DNA of 64,000 nucleotides. Origin: Megascapheus bottae (taxonomy: Eukaryota > Chordata > Mammalia > Rodentia > Geomyidae). This document shows, piece after piece, positions 43,186-54,900 of this stretch (the stretch's first letter is position 1; the number at the start of each line of letters is the position of its first letter). The stretch is taken from NCBI GenBank assembly GCA_024803745.1, contig JANJXV010000024.1:13542427-13606426 (forward strand), given 5' to 3'. Under the pieces are notes generated by a model, which was given only the letters and a program-made list of their open reading frames with translations, had not been told where the DNA came from and searched no databases. The translations under genes and the position numbers were made by a program.

Positions 43186-45872
43186 TATTCAGGTAAATCA
43201 AGTACATAAAATATAACTAAAATAGGCCGGAGGTTTGGTCTACTGGTAGAGTGCTTGCCTAGCATGCATGAAAACCCACGTTCGATTTCTTGGTACCACA
43301 TACATAGGAAAATAAAAAAAACCTAGTAGAGCTCTAGCCTGAGAAAGTCCAAGGACAGTGCTCAGGCCCTGAGCCCAAGCCCAGGACAGGCAAAAAAAAA
43401 AATAATAATAATAATAATAAATAAAAAAAATATATAAAAAAACTAGAATAATGATAACTATTTAAAAATAATACTTCATGTATCTATGACATACAAACCC
43501 TCAGCTTAATTTCATGTTCCAAAACCTAAGTGCCAGTGATTGTATACAGAGATTCCCTTCTTGAATACTTGTTTGTGAAACACGACATTTGAAATATGAT
43601 GTAAAAATCAATGAATAAATTTTTAATAAAATTAAAATACTGTAATATTTTAGTATAAATTTTATATTCATTCAATGACATTTGGAAATTACTAAAGTTT
43701 GAAATAAATATTAGCCATAACCAAAGATATCCAGTGATACATTATTGGTAATACATCAGTACATTTACATCTATATTTTTACAGATACATAAAATACATT
43801 GAAAAGTAAACTACAATAAAATATATAGACTGAATCCAACTTCTATTTATTATGAAATTTACTAAATTTTCCCCCACATCATTAAAGATGTTTCAAAAAT
43901 ATTTTCAAAACTATCCTTCTTTCTTAATATGATTAAACATGGATACTTAACTTTAACAATGCCTGATTTTAACAATTTTAACAGCACTTACAGTGCTGTG
44001 ACACCACTGGATATACTGATTATTTTCTGAAGATAGTTCCATAGATGTGATAATTCTAGGCCAAACAGATAGACCACTTCAGTTATTTAACAAATGCTGC
44101 AAACTTTCTAGAAAAACTCAACTTCCTATGTAATAGCATCTTATTCTCCCTTATAAGTACTTTTATGCTTTTCGTTTTATTGCCAACCCAATGAGTGAAT
44201 GTATTGTAACTCATTCTTGAATTTTATTTATTTATTTAGGCAATACTGGGAATGAACTAAAGAATCTTGTGCTTCTGAGGCAAGGGTTCTACTACTTGAG
44301 CCACACCTCTAGCCCCTTAGTGCTTTATTTTTAAGGTAAGCTCTCATTTTATAAAGAACCCAGCTGGACTTGGATCCTCCTATTTGAACTTCCCTGTGTC
44401 ACTGGAGATAATAGGCACACAACGCTGGATCGCCCATTGTGCTTCCCCTATGCGTGGGGTAATAGGCCTAACCAGCATGTTCCACTTGTAAAGATGGAAT
44501 CTCACAAACTTGCTTTTTTGTTTATGTTCAGGCTGGCCTTGAATCACAATCCTCCAATCTGTGTCTCCCAAGCAGTTAGGATTATAGAATTAAACTACCA
44601 GGTTTATTCTTGAATATTTTGCTTAATTTTTTTTTTTGGTTGCCAGTGAAAGTGACTACAGATAGCACCTTTTCAATCAGTGATGCTATTCACTGTAAAA
44701 CCCTGTACCGTTTACAGTTCATTTTATTTATGTATCTTATGAATTTTTTAAGATACTCAAATCTACTAGCATTTCCCTTTGTGACTTCTTCATTATAGAG
44801 ACTTTTGTACATCATGACAACTACACATAGAAAAGAATGCTTTAAGATATGATATTCTTATGTCCAAAAAGTAAAATCAATAGACAACAGCAAATAAAGA
44901 TAAGGATCTTATCTTAGATATTCATTATTTACATACCTGCTTGTAACAATGATCACATCCTCAGAAATGGTGGCCATTTCCTTGATGGTAAGGTAGCACA
45001 TCCTCCTCAATGTTTGCTGAAAATTATTTATAAAAGATAACAGGTTGATCCAAACAGTGCAAGAGCAAGGACTCAATATTTGCATACCCAATGATATGGA
45101 CATGGTACGGGAAATATAAACACAACTACACAGACATAAAAACTTATGACTCTATAGACATAATATTTTATTATATTGATTAATACGTATCTATGATATA
45201 CAAACCCTTAGCCTAATTTTGATTATATTCTAAAAATTAAGAGCCTGTGATTGTATATAGAGATTCCCTTCTTGAATACTTGTTAAACACATCATTTGAA
45301 ATATGATGTAAAAATCAATGTTAATATATTCTTTAATTTTAAAAAAATACCAGGTTATTCACATGAATATTTTTTAATTCTTTAACAGTGAGGACCCCAA
45401 GTAGATTATATTTAGGGAGTTCTAAAATGATTCTTACCCACCAAAAACAATCTTTTAAAAAATATCTGAGCCAGGCATGGCTCATGTCTATAATCCTAGC
45501 TACTTAAGAGGCTGAGATCTGAGGACTGAGGTTCAAAGCCAGCCCAGGCACTAAAGACCAAAAGACACGTATCTTCAATCAATCACTAAGGAGGTAGGGC
45601 GGTAGCCTTGAGCTGAAGAGGTCAGGGACAGCATGCAGGCCCCGAATCCAAGCCCCACAACCAACAAAAAAAAAAAAATACACACATATATATGTATATA
45701 TGTATACATATACATATATATGTATATATATGTATATGTATATATGTATATGTATATATGTATATGTGTATATATATGTATATGTGTATATGTATATATG
45801 TATATGTATATATGTATATGTATATATGTATATATGTATATGTATATATGTATATGTATATATACATATATA

Positions 45873-45909
<37 letters not shown>

Positions 45910-48900
45910 GTGGATTAGGCTAGGAACCAGTGGCCCATACTTGTAACCTGGCTACTTAGGAAGCTGAGATCTGAGGAACAGAGTTTGAAGATAGCCTGGG
46001 CAGGAAAGTCTATGAGACTCTGATCTCCAATAACATACTCAAAAAATCCAGAAATGGAGCTGTGTCTCAAGTGGTAAAGATAATCCTTGAACAAAAGAAG
46101 TCCTGGGATAATGTCTAAGCTGTGAATTTCAAGCCCCTAGAACAGCATTTTTAAGAATCTGGATAAGAAAACAGACTATTTTCTTAAACATACATGATGC
46201 CTCATACTCTGAAATATATCGAAGCATCATTTTACAGAAAGCTCCACATGCAGAATGACAATACAAACAGTTTGTAGTTTTTGTTTCCAAGTGTTAAAGG
46301 CTTATCCTGGAAAATACACTGTTTTACTTAAGTATGTATATAGAAAAGGCTATTAGTAGTAGAGCACCTACTCAGCAAGGGTGAGGCCCTAAGTTCAAAC
46401 ATTAGTACCGATGAAGTGAGTGGAGAGAAGTACACTGTCTGCTGGTTCCCAAGTCCAGTATAAGCCAGTGTTTGTCCTAAACCCTAAAATGATTTGTAGT
46501 TAGATAACTAAATTTCATTGTCAATCACCAAAATCTCCAGATAAATATTGACAATAAGTTTCCTCATTCCCTCCCCTCTTCAATGACTTTGATTTTTGTC
46601 ACACAGTAGATGCCATCAGACCCAAAGCTCCCCAGTCCGTTCAGCCTCATTCCTTACTAAATACCTTGAAAAAAAAAATTTTTTTTGCCAGTCCTGAGGT
46701 TTGAACTCAGGGCCTGAGCACTGTCCCTGGGCTTCCTCAAGGCCAGCATTCTACCACTTGAGCCACAGCACCACTTCCGGCTTTTTTCGGTGTATGCAGT
46801 ACTGAGGAATCGAACTTACAGCATCGTGCATGATAGGCAAGCACTCTACCACTAGGTCAAACTCCCAGCCTAAATAGCTTGAAATTTTTGAGGTTAAGAA
46901 CAAAAACAAAGCTGGCCTCTGGGGGCCCACCCCTGTAATCATAACACCTCAGGAAGCTGAGATCTGAGAATCTTGGTTGAAACAAGCCTGATTGGAAAGT
47001 CCAAGGAGACACTTATTTCCAATTAAAGAACAAGAAGCTGGAAGCAGGGCTGTGAGTTTGGCCTAATGGTACAATGCTTGCCTAGCATGCATGAAGACCC
47101 GGGCTCAATTCCTCGGTACCACATACATAGAAAAATGCCAGAAGTAGTACTGTGGCTCAAGTGGTAGAGTTCTAGCCTTGAGATAGCCCAAGGACAGTGC
47201 TCAGGCCCTGAGTTCAAGGCCAGGACTGGCCAAAAAAAAAAAAAAAAAAAAGCTGGAAGTGGAGCTGGCGCTCACCTTTAGCAAAAAGCTTAGGGATAGT
47301 ACCTAGGCCCAGAGTTATAGCCCTAGGGCGGGGTGGGGGGGGAGGGGCGAGGGCAGGTGGGGAGGGAAGGAGGGAGGAAGAAAAGGAAAAAGAGAGGGAG
47401 AGAGGGAGGGAAGGAGAGAGGGAAAGAAAAAGAAACTCAAAAATATCTGATCTAATTCCAGAGTCCAAGCTATAGAGATAATTTGGTAGTATATACTAAA
47501 GCCCCTTAAGGGAAGAGAAGGGAGTAAGGATTCTCGAGATGATTTAACAAATTAATCAAACAGGAAGCCAAAACAGGGCAGACCACACATATACAAAGCT
47601 ACTATGAGAAGAAAGTGAGAAATAAATGTCAAAATTTCAAAGCTAAAGGTTGGGAGTTTGGCCTAGTGGTAGAATGCTTGAGTAGGATGCAAGGGGTTCG
47701 ATTCCTTAGTACCACATACATAGAAAAAGCCGGAATTGGTGCTATGGCTCAATTGGTAGAGCTCTAGCCTTGAGAAAGCTCAAGAACAGAGCTCAGGCCC
47801 TGGGTTCAAGCCCCAGAACTGGCAAAAAAAAAAAATTCAGAGCTAAAGAAAATCCTGCCTCTATAGTAATAAATAAATAAACCTACCATGCAAAAGCAGA
47901 AGAAAATGAAATGTAAAAAAATATATACCTAAAGCAGAAAAAAATGGGGCAAATATTAGTAGTCATCACTGCCCAAGGACAGTGCCTCAGGCCCTGAGTT
48001 CAAGCCCCAGAACTGACAAAACAAAACAAAAACCTACGCACATAAGTACAAAAATGCTGAATAAAAGATGACCAAATTTTTTTAAAGGAACCATAAGCAA
48101 AATACAGAGATGTTCATTTTCTGGAAGTGAACAAATTAAGTATATATGCTTTATCACATTTATAAGTACTTTTTATTTAAATAAAGACACTCAAGAGATT
48201 TTGATGTAGTCTTAAAAGATACATGTCTATACTAAAATTAGTGAATGTGATAATTGCTAAGAATAACTATGTCACAGTACTGTAAAATATATGTAACCAC
48301 TTAATCGTCAATTCAAAAAAAAAAAAAAGGTCAGGCGCTGGTGGCTCATGCCTATAATCCTAGCTACTCAGGAGGCTGAGATCTGAGGATCACAGTTCAA
48401 AGCCAGTCCAGGCACAAGAAAGTCTGTGAGACTCTTATTTCCTATTAACCACCAGAAAACCGAAGCGGCACTGTGGCTCACGTGGTACAGCGATAGCCTT
48501 GAGCTGAAGAGCTCACGGACAACACCCAGGCCCAGAGTTCAAGCCCCACGACTGACCAAAAAATAGATAAATGAACAAACATGTCTAAGGGCCAGGAGTA
48601 TAGCCTAGTGATAAGAGTGCTCATCTAGTATACATGAAGTCCTGGGTTCAATTCCTCAATACCACATACACAGAAAAAGGCAGAAGTAGTGCTGTGGCTC
48701 AAGTGGCAAAGCACTAGCCTTGAGCAAAAAGTGTCTAAGAACAGTGCCCAGGCCTTGAGTTCAAGCCCCCAGGACTGGCAAAAAAGAAAAGATACATGTC
48801 TACCAAAGACAATATTTCAAAAATATCTGTGCAAGAAAATATTCAGAATAGGGGCCGGGAGTTTGGCCTAGTCGTAGAGTGCTTGCCTTAGCAGACATGA

Positions 48901-51900
48901 AGGTCCAGGTTCGATACCTCAGTACCACATACATAGAAAGAAAAAAAAAAAGCCAAAAGTGGTGCTAAGGCTCAAGTGTCAAGTGGTAGAGCTCTAGCCT
49001 TGAGAAAGTCCAAGGACAGTGCTCAGGCCCTGAGCTCAAGCCCAGGACTGGCAAAAAAAAGAAAATATTTGGAATATTACTATTTCTTAAACACAAATAC
49101 TGTAGCACTCATACCCTGAAAAAAAAATAAAGTGTATATGTAGTATATAAAGTTTAGGAAGCATTGGATTCTAAAATATTCTTTCAGATACAAAGAAAAT
49201 TATTGCAGACAATAACTCAGAGATATGGCAAGGAGTAGAATAGGAAGGAAGATAAAAGCAGTTAAGACATGAGTATATCTAAGTGAACAAAAAATGATAG
49301 GCTACAAACATATAGATGTATGCAAATGAATGTCTCTATATATAATTAAGGTAAAAATGTCCTAAGATTTAAAAAACGTCCCATGAGCAGGAAAAAGATA
49401 AAGATGAATATTAGATTCTGGTAAGTCAAAAGTCCATAATTCAATTTTTGAATGACCCCTAAAAACTTCTAAACTATTACCCACATATCAGTCTTTGATG
49501 CTCTTTTTTTTTTCTAGTTTTAGTTTCTAACTTTCACATACACTGTTTTTTTTCCTAATCTGATAGTAATGCTCTTCTGTAGTGCATTCTACTTTATGTG
49601 GGCTTTTTTTCTTTTTCTGGTGGAAGAATATTTCCACTGAACATAAAATAATTCTTATATTAGGCTGAATATAAAAATGCAGAATGTAAGAATCATTTGA
49701 ATTCAGTGCCTTATACTTGATAGGCAGGTACTCTGTCACTTAAATCACATCCCCAGCCAATTTTGCTTTTATTTTTCAGCTAGGGTCTTACATATTGTCT
49801 GGACTGCTTTGACTGGCCTGGATAGCAATCTTCTATTTATATTTCCCATATAGCCAGTATAATGGGTATGGCCCCACTATGTCCACTGCAGGCATATGAT
49901 CCACTATGCTTTTTATTGAAATGGAAGTCTTAAGAACTTTTTGTCCAAGCTAACCTCAAACTATGATCCTCCCAATCTCAGCCTCCTAGGTAGCTAGGAT
50001 TATAAACAGCATGGCCATAACTATACCATATGTTGCTTGTAAAAAAGAAAAAAAAAATCTGCAAGTTCTATTCATATTTCTTTATGTCCTCTTACTATTA
50101 ATAGCTAATAGTTTTGATCTTACTGCTCATTCCATCTTTATCATTTCTGGGTTTATACCCAATGACCTATTTTTCTACTGTTTATGGAACTGGAGATGTG
50201 ACTCAGTGGTAGAGCAAATGCCTTCTAAGTATGATGCCTTGAGTTCAAACCCAGTACTGCCCCCCCAAAATTAAAAGTTTTTCTCCAGATTATGAATGAT
50301 TGTTTGTCTTAGTTTTAATTTTTCTTTGAGATAGGATCTTCATCTCCTCAGCTCAAGGAATTGTCTCTTCTTAGCCTGCCATGGGATTATAGGTATGTGC
50401 CACCACTCCTGGGTTACATGTCTGATTTTATTACATGTTGTACATCATGAAAATTGTATTGTAAGTCCTAGTTTTATAGTACTGAATTTTAGCATGAAGT
50501 TAAGATTACCTAGGATCATTTTGGTTTCATTCTTTTTTTTTAACTTTTGAGGCCTACTCTTTTTTTTTTTTGCTAGTCCTGGGCTTGAGCTCAGGGCCTG
50601 AGTCCTGTCTTTGGATTTTCTCAAGGCTAGAGCTCTACCACTTGAGCCTCAGCACCACTTCCGGCTTTTTGCTATGTATGTGGTACCGAGGAATCGAACC
50701 CGGGTCTTCGTGCATGCCAGGCAAGCACTTTAACCACTAGGCCAAACTCCCGACCTTGAGGCCTACTCTTAAAGCTTTCAAAAGCTACAGTCTCATATCT
50801 TCCCTCTGAGAACTATACCAGATGTCTTCTGATTTACAAAGTCTTTTTCCTCTCACTGGTAGGAACATGAACCACTCTAAGCCTTGTGTCCTTTTGATTT
50901 CTTCTCAGCCTTGAGTAGCTCTTTATGCATATATAGATCAGCTCTTATCCAGACTCAGCAGATGGTTGGCTTTCATTCTCTCCCTCTCCCTTTTCCTCCT
51001 TCCTCTCTGGTATTCTGTCTTACAAATTAAAACTTTCTTGGCTTCCCCAACTTCTGTCTGTCTATTCAACTCACAAAGAAAGCAGCTGCATGCCTTTTCA
51101 GTCTGTCCTGTTTGGTTTGAGGCCTGTAATCTGCCTCTGAGCAGCCAACTAGTGCAATCCCAAGGCTCACCTTCTTTTTTTTTTTTTTTTTGCCAGTCCT
51201 GGGCTTGAGCTCAGGGCCTGAGCACTGTCCTTGGACTTTCTCAAGGCTAGAGCTCTACCACTTGAGCCTCAGCACCATTTCTGGCTTTTCTCTGTGTATG
51301 TGGTACCAAAGAATCGAACCTGGGTCTAGGCAAGCACTCTAACACTAGGCCAAACTCCCGGCCCCAAGGCTCACCTTCTTTATATTTCCTCTCTAGAACA
51401 GTCTTTGAATGCCTTTTATCTAATGTCTAAACACTGCTCTGCTACATATCTGATATTTTATATTTACAGCAGCAGAGTGAACCTAGCCCCTTCATGCTAA
51501 CATGGCTGAAAACTACAGAAATAAGGGGTTAATATTAAGATGCAGAGTAATTACCTATTCTTTTTTTAAAAATTCCTTTCTCAATTTCTCCCTTCTTGTT
51601 TCTTCTCTTCCCATTCTTCCATTCATTTGAATACCATTCCATTATAATTAAAAATGAAAAAGTCTATATGATTTTATTTCATTCCAATTTGTTGTCTGAC
51701 TTTACCAATCAGTTACATAATTGGTATTTGTAAATATTTTTGTTTATATATATATATATACACCATCTTATTATATGATTTATATTTGTCATGCTTGATC
51801 TGTGTCTGCATCTTATTTTTTTTTCCCCAGAGCTGAGGACTGAACTCAAGGCTTTGCGCTTTCTAGGCAAGGGCTCTTCCTCTGAGCTAAATCCCAAACC

Positions 51901-54900
51901 CTCCTTGTTTCTATTCTTAATCTTGATTATTTAAATTTTCTTTTTCCTAATTAGTCTGGAAGAGAAAAAAATGGGGAAAAAAAATCAGAGAAATGAAAAG
52001 CACTATAAATCTCTAGACCAACTTCCTAGGAATAAAATGAAAGAAAAGACAACACAATGGAATCATCAGGCATTATAAAAACAAGGAAATACTATAACTT
52101 CTATATTCTTTTTTATCCTTTTCTTTTCTTTTTTTTTTTTTTGCCGGTCCTGGGGCTTGAACTCAGGGCCTAGGCATAGTACTTGAACTTTCTCAAGTTC
52201 AAGTGCTCTACCACTTGAGCTACAGAGCCACTTCTGGCTTTTTCTATGTAAGTGGTATGGAAGAATCAAATCCAGGGCTTTCTGCATGCTAGGCAAGCAC
52301 TGTACAGTACTAGGTCTTTGTTCTATATTCTATCCTTCCACAAATTCCAAATCTCCCCCATTACATTCTCTGGCATTTTCATCAGCAAAATTTCCTGTTC
52401 CCCCAAATTCTTCTCTGAATACTCGTATCGTTTTCGCTAAAACCTCTTTCTTTCCTAAGAAGTATCCCTAAGCTTCCTCAAAATATGGGTGTTTTCTCTT
52501 GCATTACCTCATATCATCAGACCTGCAGGTGGAAAAGTGGCCCAAGTTGTTGCTCACTGGCATTTCAAATCATTACCCCACTTTGTTTCATTGCAACTTG
52601 CTTCCTTAAAACACTCTGGCTTTAAAGCTTATGCCTGTTTTGTATCATTTGCCACATCCTTCCTGATTATGTATAGAGATTTCAGTTTACTTTTTCTAGG
52701 GAAAAAAAAGAAATTACCAGCTGGACGCTGGTGGCTTACACCATTAATCCTAGCTACTCAGGAGGCTGAAATCTGAGGATCGAGATTCAAAGCCAGCCTA
52801 GGCAGGAAAGTCCAAGAGACTCTTATCTCCAATTAACTACCAGAAAACTGGAAGTGGTGCTGTGCCTCAAGTGGTAGAACACTAGCCTTAAGCTGAAGAG
52901 CTCAGGGACAGTTTCCAGGACCCAAGTTCAAGTCCCATGACAAAAAAATAAAATAAAATAACTACCTTGTTCACTATCATTCTCTCCAATATTATCCCAG
53001 GAATAAAGAGTGGTAATCACACTATCCATATATTATCCATATAAACCTTAACTCTATAAATCTGGCTTCTCAATTCCTTGACCTTTCCAATGGTCTATTC
53101 TCCCTCCTTTGGTGACCATCCCATTCTCCTGTCTACTGTCTACTGGTTTCTATCAGTAATCGTATTCCTTTTCCTTTTATTTCTAAGCATCTCATTATCC
53201 AACTACCACTCCTGACTCTTAACAATTCTTTCTGTTCCATCATGTTATAGAATCCATTAACCCTATTTACTTCAGCAAAGCCAGTCAGATCCACTACTGA
53301 ATACCTGGCTGAAAACTCAAAGCCACACAGGAAAAAAAAAAAGACTTTTGTAGTCTTTACAACACCACCACTCTGAACCCCATTCCAGCAGCTTGAAATG
53401 CCATGTTTTCTTGTCAGATTCCTCTAATGAATATCTGATCTCATAATATTCCTTGATTGAACTTTATGAACCTGAAACTGCTTCTCTGGTTGTGTTAAAG
53501 ACACTAATTACCCCATTTCCAGTGGTTAGGAGACAGTGCACTGTGGCAAAATATTTAAACTATTAACTGCAGACAAGGACCTATAGAAGACAAAGCTTTG
53601 AATAAATAGTTGTTGGACTAGTTGCTTCCCTTGGGAAATACACTGCTCAAAGTCTGGGTAAAAGACCAGAAATGAACTACCTTAATAGCTATGTCTCGTG
53701 ACCACAGGTAATTGAATCACAATGTAAACTTAATTTATACTCTTCTAGACCATCTTATGTTAAAATTAAGACCTTGACTGGCAAGCAAAAAGACCCTAAA
53801 AACTGAAATAGGGACTTATGGGTAGACTCTAATAAAGCTGAGTACCTGGAATCTCTCAATTTGACTAAGCATCCTTTGTCAATACAATCTTCTTATTCCT
53901 TTTTTTCTTTTTTAATAATTAGTACTCTTTTACCATATTTTTATTGTAGTTAATTTTTTTGGAGTATTAAGAGTTTAAATCTGGGGCTTTGAGCTTGGTA
54001 GCAAGTACTTTACCATATTTTTATTGTAGTTAATTTTTTTGGAGTATTAAGAGTTTAAATCTGGGGCTTTGAGCTTGGTAGCAAGTACTCTACCCCTTGA
54101 GCCATACCCACTGTTATACAAGCATCTTCTTTTCAATGTTAGAGGAAATTATTACCTGAAGAGTAAAATAAAGGCCTTCCTTGAGATAGCTGCCTTGCAA
54201 GGATTAATAGAACTATTTTTAAAACTTATTATCTAGACATAGCCAGTCTCAAATCCCAAGAAGACCTAGGAGTTGAGCAGTACATAACCTGTGTTGACAT
54301 ATAGTACATATGAAAAGATTTGGCCAATTATGCTCATAGAAAGTTGAAAAACCTATTTCCCAGAGTTCCTTTCCCTGTTTTTATAAAATAGAAGAAAAGG
54401 AGTAGCCATTATGATCTAATAGATTAGGGTAATCTAAGGAGAGACAGATGCAGTGATACTGGCAGATTTTTCTTTATTCCTAGTCCCCACCCAACTCCAC
54501 ATCCTTTTTTTCCAAAATACCAGCCCTCTTGACCAATACCATTCTTCAGCTCACCAGAATCTTGACTAAGAATTGACAGATGTGGCCGCTGTGTATACTG
54601 ACTTTTACATTAGCCTACCTTTGTTAAAAATTAAGACTTTAACCTTTAAGAGTCTAAACCATTTTTATGACAGTAGAGAACATCTGTGCTTTTATAATAT
54701 AATATTAATTCTATCATTTTATGCCCTTTTAATGAGCATTTGTAGATTTTATGAAGATAAATATTTTTAAGTAATTTTAAGCATTACAGGCAACCACTCC
54801 TAACTTGGAACACAAAAGTTCCCTGGGAAAAAGAAAAAGAAGTTTTATTCATCCTCAAAGAAATTTAAGACTTACATCATTAGATTGAAACAATCGAGTC

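Larger units (their letters stand above)
37976..44936 (-). other. COPG2: COPG2 intron 5 (7.0 kb)
   Basis: SINEs cluster at both ends. A MIR split by a younger SINE lies near 40.1-40.5 kb. The stretch 40500-42900 is unusually free of young SINEs; a (GT)n lies at 40903 and no gene was recognised. Confidence 0.85.
45017..54875 (-). other. COPG2: COPG2 intron 4 (9.9 kb)
   Basis: Carries at least 16 SINEs, a compound TA/TATG microsatellite, a purine tract, an 80-bp tandem duplication and an L1 3' end next to the acceptor. Stretches 49070-49690, 51380-51815 and 52965-53925 show nothing I recognise. Confidence 0.9.

Noticed and set aside
45622..45946. Several 70-96 codon frames rich in Tyr, Ile, Met and Cys
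   Set aside because: They are translations of the TA/TATG microsatellite in all frames.
48865..48930. Possible tRNA-Ala gene from the A and B boxes
   Set aside because: The boxes belong to the ID-like heads of dispersed SINEs with poly-A tails; no intact cloverleaf with anticodon and acceptor stem was found.
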